64,000 bases of DNA from Sphingomonas phyllosphaerae (lineage in GTDB: Bacteria > Pseudomonadota > Alphaproteobacteria > Sphingomonadales > Sphingomonadaceae), in contig JAQIJC010000001.1 in assembly GCA_036946405.1 (NCBI GenBank), positions 3,299,501 through 3,363,500 of the forward strand, read 5' to 3'. The notes under the pieces are model-generated. The model was not told where the DNA came from. It did not search any database and saw only the letters and a program-made list of their open reading frames with translations. Below, piece by piece: positions 7,776 through 16,360 of this stretch. The position numbers were made by a program, and so were the translations under genes. How positions within the stretch are numbered: position 1 is the stretch's first letter; every line of letters starts with the position of its first letter.

Positions 7776-10298
7776 ATGATCTGGCTGCTGTTGGCAAGCG
7801 CCGCCGCCGACCCGGTGTCGGCGACGATCGCGACGATGACGATCGAGGAGAAGGCCGCACAGCTGCAAAGCACCGCGCCCGCCGACGCCAAGGCCGGGCT
7901 GCCCGCCTATGACTGGTGGAACGAGGGGCTGCACGGGCTCGCGCGTAACGGCCATGCGACCGTCTTCCCGCAGGCGATCGGCATGGCGGCGACCTGGGAC
8001 ACCGCGCTGGTCCACCGCATCGGCGACGTCGTTGCCACCGAGGCGCGCGCCAAGTTCAACGCGCACGCCGTCGGTGCCGACCGCCGCATCTACGAAGGGC
8101 TGACGATCTGGTCGCCCAACATCAACATCTTCCGCGATCCGCGCTGGGGCCGCGGGCAGGAAACCTATGGCGAGGACCCCTATCTCACCGGCAAGCTGGG
8201 GGTGGCGTTCGTCACCGGCCTGCAGGGACCGGACCCGCTCCACCCCAAGGTGATCGCCACGCCCAAGCATCTCGCGGTGCACAGCGGGCCCGAGGCCGGA
8301 CGCGACGGCTTCGACGTCGATCCCAGCCCGCAGGATCTCGAGGCGACCTATCTTCCCGCGTTCCGCATGGCGGTGACCGAGGGCAAGGCGCAGTCGCTGA
8401 TGTGCGCGTACAATTCGATCCACGGCACCCCCGCCTGCGCGTCGGGCACGTTGCTCAACGATCGCGTGCGGCGCGACTGGGGGTTCACGGGCTTCACCGT
8501 CTCGGATTGTGACGCGGTCGCGAACATCCACATGTTCCACCATTTCCGGCTCGATGCCGCGGCGGCGGCGGCAGCGGCAGTCAAGGGCGGCAACGACCTG
8601 AATTGCGGCAACACCTATTCGGCGCTGCCGCAAGCGGTCGCGCGCGGACTGGTCAGCGTGGCGGAAGTCGACACCGCGCTCCACCGCTCGCTCGATGCGC
8701 GTCGGCGGCTCGGGATCGCGTTCGGCGCGACCAGCCCGTGGGCGAGCATCAAGCCCGACGCGATCAACACGCCCGGCAACCGCGCGCTCGCGCTGGAAGC
8801 GGCGCGCAAGGCGATCGTGCTGCTCCAGAACAACGGCCAGCGATTGCCGCTCGCCCCGAGCACGAAGCTGGCGGTGATCGGCGCGAACGCCGACGATCTC
8901 GGCGTGTTGCAGGGCAATTACCACGGCACCGCGGTTCAGCCGGTCACCCCCCTCGCCGGCTTGCGCCAGCGGTTCGCGAATGTCGCCTATGCGCAGGGCT
9001 CCGTGCTCGCCGATGGCGCGCCCGTCGTGCTTCCGGAAACCGCGCTCAAGGACCTGACCGCCAGCTACAGCGTCGCGGGACGCGAGGTGCTGACGCGCGC
9101 CGAGCGCCACATCGACCTCGACCTGACCCGCGTGCCCGCTGCCGCCGGCTTGCCGGTGCAGGGCTATGTCGCGCGCTGGACCGGTACGCTGACCCCGCCG
9201 GGGCCGGGCGCGTACCGGCTGGTGCTCGATCAGGCGCAATGCTGGAAGGATTGCAAGACGCACGACACCGCGACGCTGTCGGTCGGCGGGCGCGTGCTTC
9301 ATCAAGGCGCGATCGCCAGGGGCCGCGTCGAGATCGCGTGGGACAGCGACGGCCAGCCGCAGCCGTTCGACCTCACGCTCGACCACAGCAGCCAGGACGA
9401 GACGTTCCGTCTGCTGTGGCTCCCGCCCGAGGAGCCGTTGGTCGCCGAGGCGGTCAAGGCGGCGCAGGCGTCCGACGTCGTGGTGATGGTCGGCGGCCTG
9501 TCCCCCGATCTGGAGGGCGAGGCGTTGCAGGTGCAGGTGCCCGGCTTCATCGGCGGCGACCGCAGCGACATTGCCCTGCCCTACGCCCAGCAACGCCTGC
9601 TCTCCGCGCTGAAAGCGACCGGCAAGCCGATCGTGCTGGTGCTGGCAAGCGGCAGCGCGGTGGCGGTCGACCCGACCATGGCCGATGCGGTGCTCGCGCT
9701 CTGGTATCCGGGCGAGGCCGGCGGCACCGCACTCGCCGACGTGCTGACCGGCGCGACCAACCCGTCGGGCCGGTTGCCGGTCACCTTCTACAAGACGACC
9801 ACCGACCTGCCCGCCTTCGTCGATTACGGGATGAAGGAGCGCACCTACCGCTATTTCACCGGCACGCCCTTATGGGGTTTCGGTCACGGTCTGTCGTACA
9901 CGTCCTACGCCTATGATCGCTTGGCCGCTGCCACCAGCGTGACGAGCGGACAGCCGCTGACCGTCACCGCGCGCGTCACCAACGCCGGTCGGCGCGACGG
10001 CGAGGAAGTGGTGCAGGCGTATCTTGTTCCGCAGAAGGTCGGCGGGGGCGGCTTCACCGCGCCGGTCCTGCAGCGCCAGTTGGTCGGTTTCCAGCGCGTA
10101 CCGCTGCGCGCCGGCAAGAGCGCGATTGCGCGCTTCACGATCGATCCGCGCATGATGAGCGTCGTCGAGCGCGACGGGCGGCGGCACATCTTGCCCGGCG
10201 CGTACCGCCTGTGGGTCGGCGGCGGCCAGCCGGGGAGTGCCGCGGGCGCATGGACCGACTTCGCCGTGACCGGGGCGGACGTGGACCTGCCGAAGTGA
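7776..10298 (+). CDS. glycoside hydrolase family 3, beta-xylosidase-like with PA14 insert
   Basis: An 840-residue GH3 enzyme; GGGGAG lies 7 bases before the ATG and the N-terminus (MIWLLLASAAA) can serve as a short Sec signal. YDWWNEGLHGLAR, WSPNINIFRDPRWGRGQETYGEDP and the nucleophile region GFTVSDCDAV place it in the subgroup rich in beta-xylosidases. A PA14-type module (GYVARWTGTLTPPGPGAYRL onward) is inserted in the second half, followed by a C-terminal fibronectin III-like domain (TARVTNAGRRDGEEVVQAY). Beta-glucosidase activity cannot be excluded. Between a hexosaminidase and two mannosidases, removal of the core beta-1,2-xylose of plant N-glycans is an attractive inference. Confidence 0.9.
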   Translation: MIWLLLASAAADPVSATIATMTIEEKAAQLQSTAPADAKAGLPAYDWWNEGLHGLARNGHATVFPQAIGMAATWDTALVHRIGDVVATEARAKFNAHAVGADRRIYEGLTIWSPNINIFRDPRWGRGQETYGEDPYLTGKLGVAFVTGLQGPDPLHPKVIATPKHLAVHSGPEAGRDGFDVDPSPQDLEATYLPAFRMAVTEGKAQSLMCAYNSIHGTPACASGTLLNDRVRRDWGFTGFTVSDCDAVANIHMFHHFRLDAAAAAAAAVKGGNDLNCGNTYSALPQAVARGLVSVAEVDTALHRSLDARRRLGIAFGATSPWASIKPDAINTPGNRALALEAARKAIVLLQNNGQRLPLAPSTKLAVIGANADDLGVLQGNYHGTAVQPVTPLAGLRQRFANVAYAQGSVLADGAPVVLPETALKDLTASYSVAGREVLTRAERHIDLDLTRVPAAAGLPVQGYVARWTGTLTPPGPGAYRLVLDQAQCWKDCKTHDTATLSVGGRVLHQGAIARGRVEIAWDSDGQPQPFDLTLDHSSQDETFRLLWLPPEEPLVAEAVKAAQASDVVVMVGGLSPDLEGEALQVQVPGFIGGDRSDIALPYAQQRLLSALKATGKPIVLVLASGSAVAVDPTMADAVLALWYPGEAGGTALADVLTGATNPSGRLPVTFYKTTTDLPAFVDYGMKERTYRYFTGTPLWGFGHGLSYTSYAYDRLAAATSVTSGQPLTVTARVTNAGRRDGEEVVQAYLVPQKVGGGGFTAPVLQRQLVGFQRVPLRAGKSAIARFTIDPRMMSVVERDGRRHILPGAYRLWVGGGQPGSAAGAWTDFAVTGADVDLPK

Positions 10299-10313
10299 GC
10301 GCGCGCGCCCTGT

Positions 10314-10413
10314 TCCCCGGCGAAGGCCGGGGCCCAGTCGGGAAGGCCTTTGTTATCGAGGACAGTCTTTCGCCACGCCTGTTCCGCAACTGGGTCCCGG
10401 CCTCCGCCGGGAC
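10314..10413. repeat. REP family B palindrome
   Basis: TTCCCCGGCGAAGGCCGGGGCCCAGT pairs, as shorter arms, with AACTGGGTCCCGGCCTCCGCCGGGA across a 50-base loop. It fills the gap between the GH3 and GH125 genes. Confidence 0.7.
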
Positions 10414-10428
10414 ACGAAGGACCCCCGC

Positions 10429-11853
10429 ATGACCCCCACCCGCCGCCACTTCCTCGCCGGCAGCGCCGCGCTGGCCGCGACACCCGCCCTTGGCGCGCCC
10501 TCGGATTTCGCCAGCAAGCGCCCAGCGCGCACCGACCGCCGCTTCACCTCCCCCGCGGTCGAGCGCGAACTCGCGCGCGTCTCCAACCAGATCGCCGAGC
10601 CGAAGCTGCGCTGGATGTTCGGCAATTGCTATCCGAACACGCTCGACACCACCGTCAAGATGGGCACGGTCGACGGTCAGCCCGACGCCTTCGTCATCAC
10701 CGGCGACATCAACGCCTTGTGGTTGCGTGACAGTTCGGCGCAGGTCACGCCGTACCTCCATCTGGTCAAGGACGACCCGAAGCTGCGCGAGCTGTTCCGC
10801 GGCCTGATCGCGCGACAGGCGCGGTCGATCCTGATCGACCCCTATGCCAATGCCTTCATGCAGGACCCGGCGGCGAAGACCGACCTGTCGTGGTCGCTCA
10901 AGGACCAGACCGACATGAAGCCCGGTGTCGCCGAGCGGAAATGGGAGATCGACTCGCTCTGCTATCCGATGCGGCTCGCGCATGGGTACTGGCAGGCGAC
11001 CCGCGACCCACGTCCGTTCGACAGCACCTGGGCGGCGGCGGCACGCGCGAGCGTCCGCACCTTCCGCGAGCAACAGCGCAAGGACGGGCGCGGCCCGTAC
11101 AGCTTCCTGCGCGGCTCGAACCGGAACACCGAGACGATGCCGCTGGAGGGCTGGGGCAATCCGATGCGCCCGGTGGGGCTGATCGTCTCCGGCTTCCGCC
11201 CGTCCGACGACGCCTGCCAATATCCGTTCCTGATCCCGTCCAACCTGTTCGCGGTCACCGCCCTGCGCGAGATGGCGCGCGTCGCCAGCGAAGCCGCGCA
11301 CGACGATGCGCTCGCCCGCGACGCCACCGCCCTTGCCGCCGAGGTCGAGGCCGCGCTCAAGCAATGGGGCACGATGCGGCTGCGCGACGGCCGCGAGGTC
11401 TGGGCCTATGAGGTCGACGGCTTCGGCAACGCACTCTTCATGGACGACGCGAACGTCCCGTCGCTGTCCGGACTCTCCTATCTCGGCTGCGTCGCGCGCG
11501 ACGACGCCTTGTGGCGGCGGACCGAGGCGGCGGCGTGGAGCGAGGCCAACCCCTATTTCTTCCGCGGTTCGGCGGGCGAAGGGATCGGTGGCCCGCACGT
11601 CGGGCTGGGGCAGATCTGGCCGATGTCGCTGATCGTCCGTGCGCTTTCCACCACCGACGCAGGCGTCATCCGCACCTGCCTGAAGACCCTGCGCGACACC
11701 GATGCGGGCACCGGCTTCATGCACGAAACCTTCGACATGAACGACCCCGCCAAATGGACCCGCCACTGGTTCGCCTGGGCGAACGGCCTGTTCGGCGAAC
11801 TGATCGTGCGGCTCGCGCGCACCAACCCTGCGATCCTCAAGGAAGCCCTTTGA
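10429..11853 (+). CDS. exo-alpha-1,6-mannosidase, GH125
   Basis: A 474-residue protein of the GH125 family (formerly DUF1237), inverting exo-mannosidases acting on alpha-1,6-mannose. AAGGA precedes the ATG. The N-terminus TRRHFLAGSAALAATPALGA is a twin-arginine export signal. Conserved family blocks include FGNCYPNTLDTTV, DAFVITGDINALWLRDSS, KWEIDSLCYPMRLAHGYW and GGPHVGLGQIWPMSLI, ending in FMHETFDMNDPAKWTRHWFAWANGLFGEL. It overlaps the next gene by one base (TGATG), so the two mannosidases are translationally coupled. Together they would take apart the trimannosyl core or high-mannose arms. Confidence 0.93.
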   Translation: MTPTRRHFLAGSAALAATPALGAPSDFASKRPARTDRRFTSPAVERELARVSNQIAEPKLRWMFGNCYPNTLDTTVKMGTVDGQPDAFVITGDINALWLRDSSAQVTPYLHLVKDDPKLRELFRGLIARQARSILIDPYANAFMQDPAAKTDLSWSLKDQTDMKPGVAERKWEIDSLCYPMRLAHGYWQATRDPRPFDSTWAAAARASVRTFREQQRKDGRGPYSFLRGSNRNTETMPLEGWGNPMRPVGLIVSGFRPSDDACQYPFLIPSNLFAVTALREMARVASEAAHDDALARDATALAAEVEAALKQWGTMRLRDGREVWAYEVDGFGNALFMDDANVPSLSGLSYLGCVARDDALWRRTEAAAWSEANPYFFRGSAGEGIGGPHVGLGQIWPMSLIVRALSTTDAGVIRTCLKTLRDTDAGTGFMHETFDMNDPAKWTRHWFAWANGLFGELIVRLARTNPAILKEAL

Positions 11854-14165
11854 TGCTCACCCGCCGCGCCCTGCTCGCGACCACCGCCACCGTCGCGGTC
11901 ACCCCGCTCCCGGCTTTCGCCGCGCGACCGACACGCGCCGCCCCGAACCTGTTCGTCGGCACCGGCGGCGACGGCCACACCTATCCCGGCGCGACCTTGC
12001 CGTTCGGGATGGTGCAGCTCTCCCCCGACACCGACGTCGCGCGCTGGGACACCTGTTCCGGCTACCATCACGACGATGGCTCGATCATGGGGTTCAGCCA
12101 CACGCATCTGTCGGGCACCGGGATCGGGGACATGCTCGACGTGCTGGTCGTTCCGACGCGTGGACCGGTACAGCTCCAGCCCGGCCCGATCGAGAACCCC
12201 GACCAGGGCTACCGCCAACGCTATTCGGACGAACAGGCCGAACCCGGCTATTACCGCGTCGCGCTGGAAAGTGGCGTGCGCGCCGAGCTGACCGTCACCG
12301 AGCGGACCGGCTGGCACCGCTACACCTTCCCGAAAGGCGCCGGTCACATCCTGATCGACATGGCGCACATGATCCTCGACAAATGGGACAGCGGGCCGCT
12401 GATCGACGACGGCAGCCTAACGCTCGACGCCGACGGCACGCTGACCGGCAGCCGCCGCGTCCATCGCTGGGCCAAGGGCCGCCGCATCCATTTCGCGATG
12501 CAGCTGTCGCGCCAGCCGGATCGGGTTGCCTTCTACGGCGACGATGACGTCGAACAACCGAAAGGCGCGACCTCCGTGGCGGCGAAGCGCGTCAAGGCGG
12601 TGCTGTTCTACGACGATGCCGGCGCGGCACCGATCGTGATCCGCTGCGGCATCTCGGCGGTCGACGTGGCGGGCGCGCGCGCGAACCTGAAGGCCGAGGC
12701 ATCGCGCGGCGACTTCGACACCATCCGCCGCGCCGCCGCGCGCCGCTGGGCGGAGGCGCTGGCCGCGGTTACCGTCGAGGGCGGCACCGCCGACCAGCGC
12801 ACGATCATGGCGAGCGCGCTCTATCACACGATGGTCGCGCCGACGCTCTTCTCGGATGTCGACGGCCGCTACGTCGGGCTCGACCGGCAGGTCCACACCG
12901 TCGCCGCCGGGCAGCGCGCCTATTCGACCTATTCGCTGTGGGACACCTATCGCGCGCTCCACCCCTTGCTGACGATCGTCGCGCCGGAACGCGCCAGGTC
13001 GCTGGTCGACGACCTGATCCGCCAGACGCAGCAAAGCCCCTATGGCCCGCTCATCTGGCCGCTGCAGGGAGTCGAGACCGGCACGATGATGGGCTGGCAC
13101 GGCGTGTCGGTGCTCGCCGAGGCGCACGCCAAAGGCATCCCCGCCGATTATGCCGCCGCCTGGCCGGCGATCGCCAAACGCTCGTTCGACTTCAGCGCGC
13201 CCGACCTCGACAACAGCAAGGGGCGCGACCTGTACGATGCCAAGGGCTATGTCCCGGCCGACAAATGGTTCGAAAGCGTCAGCCGCACGCAGGAATATGC
13301 CTATGACGACTGGGCGTCGTCCAAGCTCGCGCGCGTCGCGGGAGCGGAGGCAGAATCAGCCCGGCTGCTCAAGCGCTCGGGCAATTGGCGCAACGTCATC
13401 GATGCCTCGATCGGCTTCGCGCGCCCGCGCTTCGCGGATGGTTCGTGGTGGAAGGAGTACGACCCGATCCAGCTCGGCCACATGCCCAAACCGTGGTGGC
13501 GCGACTATACCGAGGCGAACGGCTGGCAGGCGACCTTCCTCAACCAGCACGACGTCTACGGCCTGATCGCGCACATGGGCGGCGATGCGAAGTTCGAGGC
13601 CAAGCTCGACGGACTGTTCAGCGCACCCTCGACGCTCCCCAAGAACGCCCCGCCCGACATCAGCGGGCTGGTCGGCCAATATGCGCACGGCAACGAACCC
13701 GACCAGCATGTCGCCTATCTCTACGCCTTCGTCGGTGCGCCGTGGAAGACGCAGCGGATGGTGCGCCGGCTGCTCACCGAGATGTACCGGAACGATCCGA
13801 ACGGCGTGATCGGCAACGACGATTGCGGGCAGATGAGCGCGTGGTTCGTGATGTCGTCGCTCGGCTTCTACCCGGTCGATCCGGTCGAGGCGGTCTATGT
13901 GTTCGGCTCGCCGCTGTTCGAGCGCGCGACGCTGGCCCTGCCCGGCGGCAAGCGGCTGGTGGTCGAGGCGCCGGGCAACACCGCCGCCACGCCCTATGTC
14001 ACCGCGGTGACGTGGAACGGCCGGCCGTGGACGAAAAGCTGGATCGCGCACGCCGATCTGGTGAAGGGCGGGACCTTGCGCTTCACGATGAGCGCGACGC
14101 CGAACCCGGCGTTCGGGCGTGCGCTGGCCGACCGCCCGCCGTCGTTCGGGCGGACCCCGGCGTGA
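11853..14165 (+). CDS. exo-alpha-mannosidase, GH92
   Basis: A 770-residue GH92 enzyme, a calcium-dependent inverting exo-alpha-mannosidase family acting mainly on alpha-1,2/1,3/1,4/1,6 mannose. The ATG at 11853 overlaps the GH125 stop and gives a Tat-like signal (TRRALLATTATVAVTPLPAFA); the open frame extends upstream to 11511 inside GH125 but that extension is not coding. Family motifs include GTGGDGHTYPGATLPFGMVQ, FSHTHLSGTGIGD, YSTYSLWDTYRALHPL and, near the C-terminus, GNDDCGQMSAWFVMSSLGFY. Linkage specificity cannot be read from the sequence. The signal peptide points to periplasmic action. Confidence 0.94.
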   Translation: MLTRRALLATTATVAVTPLPAFAARPTRAAPNLFVGTGGDGHTYPGATLPFGMVQLSPDTDVARWDTCSGYHHDDGSIMGFSHTHLSGTGIGDMLDVLVVPTRGPVQLQPGPIENPDQGYRQRYSDEQAEPGYYRVALESGVRAELTVTERTGWHRYTFPKGAGHILIDMAHMILDKWDSGPLIDDGSLTLDADGTLTGSRRVHRWAKGRRIHFAMQLSRQPDRVAFYGDDDVEQPKGATSVAAKRVKAVLFYDDAGAAPIVIRCGISAVDVAGARANLKAEASRGDFDTIRRAAARRWAEALAAVTVEGGTADQRTIMASALYHTMVAPTLFSDVDGRYVGLDRQVHTVAAGQRAYSTYSLWDTYRALHPLLTIVAPERARSLVDDLIRQTQQSPYGPLIWPLQGVETGTMMGWHGVSVLAEAHAKGIPADYAAAWPAIAKRSFDFSAPDLDNSKGRDLYDAKGYVPADKWFESVSRTQEYAYDDWASSKLARVAGAEAESARLLKRSGNWRNVIDASIGFARPRFADGSWWKEYDPIQLGHMPKPWWRDYTEANGWQATFLNQHDVYGLIAHMGGDAKFEAKLDGLFSAPSTLPKNAPPDISGLVGQYAHGNEPDQHVAYLYAFVGAPWKTQRMVRRLLTEMYRNDPNGVIGNDDCGQMSAWFVMSSLGFYPVDPVEAVYVFGSPLFERATLALPGGKRLVVEAPGNTAATPYVTAVTWNGRPWTKSWIAHADLVKGGTLRFTMSATPNPAFGRALADRPPSFGRTPA

Positions 14166-14192
14166 GCGTCCCGCACCCACTCTATTTCTACC

Positions 14193-14279
14193 ACCCCGGC
14201 GAACGCCGGGGTCCAGTATCGGGCGGCTCGCGAGATGCGGTGGCGTCCCCCAACTGGGCCCCGGCGTCTGCCGGGGCGG
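14193..14279. repeat. REP family B palindrome
   Basis: ACCCCGGCGAACGCCGGGGTCCAGT pairs with AACTGGGCCCCGGCGTCTGCCGGGG. It is the second family B copy in the glycosidase cluster, between GH92 and GH29. Confidence 0.7.
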
Positions 14280-14304
14280 AACGTGTTTCCTTCAGGAGCC
14301 CCCG

Positions 14305-16206
14305 ATGACCGATCTCACCCGTCGTGCGCTGATCGCCGCCGGTGCCGCCACCACCGCGCTCCCTGCGCTCGCGCAGGGCGGTGCCGCACCGAAGCCGTGG
14401 GGCGCAACGCCCTCTAAGCGGCAGGCCGCGTGGCACATGCGTGAGCAATATGCCTTCATCCATTTCTCGATCAACACCTTCACCGATCGCGAATGGGGTT
14501 ATGGCGACGAGAGCCCGACGCTCTTCAACCCCACCGACTTCGACGCCGACCAGATCGTCGCCGCGGCCAAAGCGGGCGGGATGCGCGGGATCATCCTCAC
14601 CGCCAAACATCACGACGGCTTCTGCCTGTGGCCGACGCTGCTGACCGAACATTGCATCCGCAACAGCCCGTACAAGGGTGGCAAGGGCGATATCGTCGGC
14701 GAAATGGAAAAGGCGACGCGTCGCGCCGGGCTCGCCTTCGGCCTCTATCTCTCACCGTGGGATCGCAATCACGCCGAATATGGTCGCCCCGCATACATCG
14801 ATTACTACCGCAAGCAGGTCGTCGAACTCTGCACGCGCTATGGCGAGCTGTTCGAATTTTGGTTCGACGGCGCGAACGGCGGCGATGGCTATTACGGCGG
14901 CGCGCGCGAGACGCGGAAGATCGACGCGCCGAAATACTACAACTGGCCGTCGATCATCGCACTTGTGCACCAGCATCAGCCGATGGCCTGCACCTTCGAC
15001 CCTTATGGCGCAGACATCCGCTGGGTCGGCAACGAGGACGGCGTCGCGGGCGACCCGTGCTGGCCGACGATGCCCGCGCATCCCTATGTCCAGTCGGAAG
15101 GCAATTCGGGCGTGCGCGGCGCACCGCTCTGGTGGCCGGCCGAAACCAACACCTCGATCCGCCCCGGCTGGTTCTACCACGCGGACGAGGATGCGAAGGT
15201 GAAGAGCCCGGCGCGGCTGCTGCGCTATTTCGACGAGTCGGTCGGGCGCGGCACCAACATGCACCTCAACATCCCGCCCGACCGCCGCGGTCGAATCGCC
15301 GATCATGACGTCGCGGTGCTCAAGAGCTTCGGTGTGGCGCAGGCGCAGACCTATGCCCGCGATCTGGCGCAAGGCGCGGTCGCGCACGCCAGCGCCGAGC
15401 GCGGGCGCGCCTTCGCCGCGTCGCGGGTGCTCGACGGACGACGCGACACCTATTGGTCGACCCCGGATGGCGACAAGACGCCGACGCTGACGCTCGACCT
15501 GCCGCCGGGCCGGACCTTCGACGTGATCCGGCTGCGCGAATATCTCCCGCTCGGCGTCCGCGTGACCAGGTTCGCGATCGACCTTGAGGAAGGCGGGCAA
15601 TGGAGCACCGTCGCCGAACATGAGTGCATCAGCGCGCAGCGGATCGTGCGCTTGCCCCAGCCATCGTCGGCGCGCCGGCTGCGGCTGCGCATCCTCGACG
15701 CGCCCGCCTGCCCCGCGATCAGCGAGATTTCGCTGTTCCGGCAGGTCGAGCCGGTGCCGGTCGCCCCGCCCAAGGTGTCCGACCCGACGATCATCCCGCA
15801 GCGCGGCTGGTCGATCGTCACGGCCAGCGGACCCGGCGCGGAAAAGCTGATCGACGGCGACGCGCAAACCCGCTGGACGGTGCCCTCACCGACCGCGAGT
15901 AATCCTGCGAGCGTGACGATCGATCTCGGTCGCGTTCTGCCACTCGCCGGCTTCAGCCTGACCCCGTCGCGCACCATCGCCAAGGACACCGCCCCGCCGC
16001 GCGGCTATGACGTTGAAACCAGTGCCGATGGCAAAACCTGGGTGCCCGCCGCGACGGGCGAGTTCGGCAACATCGCCTATGCGCTCGCCACGCAGCGGGT
16101 GGCCTTCGCGGTACGACAGGCGCGCTACCTGCGCCTGCGCTTCGCCGCCACGGCGATCCCGGCGGGCAATCTGACGGTGGCGGAGGTCGGCGCGTTCACG
16201 GGGTGA
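14305..16206 (+). CDS. alpha-L-fucosidase, GH29, with C-terminal discoidin-type domain
   Basis: A 633-residue retaining fucosidase. CAGGAG lies 7 bases before the chosen ATG, which begins a Tat-like signal (TRRALIAAGAATTALPALA). The catalytic barrel carries FIHFSINTFTDREWGYGDE, GIILTAKHHDGFCLWPT and FEFWFDGANGG, with Asp188 the predicted nucleophile. Beyond about residue 350 there are two beta-sandwich regions; the second (LIDGDAQTRWT to ARYLRLRF) is a recognisable F5/8 type C carbohydrate-binding fold. The EFWFDG context and large size resemble the GH29 group that includes alpha-1,3/4-fucosidases, but specificity is not settled by sequence alone. As the last gene of the cluster it would remove core or antennary fucose. 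Confidence 0.92.
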   Translation: MTDLTRRALIAAGAATTALPALAQGGAAPKPWGATPSKRQAAWHMREQYAFIHFSINTFTDREWGYGDESPTLFNPTDFDADQIVAAAKAGGMRGIILTAKHHDGFCLWPTLLTEHCIRNSPYKGGKGDIVGEMEKATRRAGLAFGLYLSPWDRNHAEYGRPAYIDYYRKQVVELCTRYGELFEFWFDGANGGDGYYGGARETRKIDAPKYYNWPSIIALVHQHQPMACTFDPYGADIRWVGNEDGVAGDPCWPTMPAHPYVQSEGNSGVRGAPLWWPAETNTSIRPGWFYHADEDAKVKSPARLLRYFDESVGRGTNMHLNIPPDRRGRIADHDVAVLKSFGVAQAQTYARDLAQGAVAHASAERGRAFAASRVLDGRRDTYWSTPDGDKTPTLTLDLPPGRTFDVIRLREYLPLGVRVTRFAIDLEEGGQWSTVAEHECISAQRIVRLPQPSSARRLRLRILDAPACPAISEISLFRQVEPVPVAPPKVSDPTIIPQRGWSIVTASGPGAEKLIDGDAQTRWTVPSPTASNPASVTIDLGRVLPLAGFSLTPSRTIAKDTAPPRGYDVETSADGKTWVPAATGEFGNIAYALATQRVAFAVRQARYLRLRFAATAIPAGNLTVAEVGAFTG

Positions 16207-16237
16207 TGAACGTAAGCCGTCGCCCTGGCCGGTATCC

Positions 16238-16312
16238 GTCATTGCGAGCGTAGCGAAGCAATCCAGGGCGTCCTGATCCGGCCCTGAATTGCTTCGCTGC
16301 GCTCGCAATGAC
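16238..16312. repeat. REP family C palindrome
   Basis: GTCATTGCGAGCGTAGCGAA pairs with the complementary arm ending GCTCGCAATGAC. It lies between the convergent fucosidase and MCP genes and may end transcription from both sides. Confidence 0.75.
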
Positions 16313-16360
16313 GAAAGGCCGAAAAAGCCATACGGGCGATCCCCGGGCAGGAAGCCGACC

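Noticed and set aside
7614..9593. Long reverse-strand open frame (659 codons) opposite GH20/GH3
   Set aside because: Arg/Asp/Gly/Val-rich with no family motif; it exists because the GC-rich codons of the real genes leave no stops in antisense. The same holds for those at 2418-3491, 10135-11766, 34382-35875, 39866-41629, 56614-58899 and 58262-59731.
13900..14165. GNDDCG in GH92 as a lost catalytic residue
   Set aside because: The same block with Asp or Glu at this position occurs in family members, so there is no anomaly that I can support.
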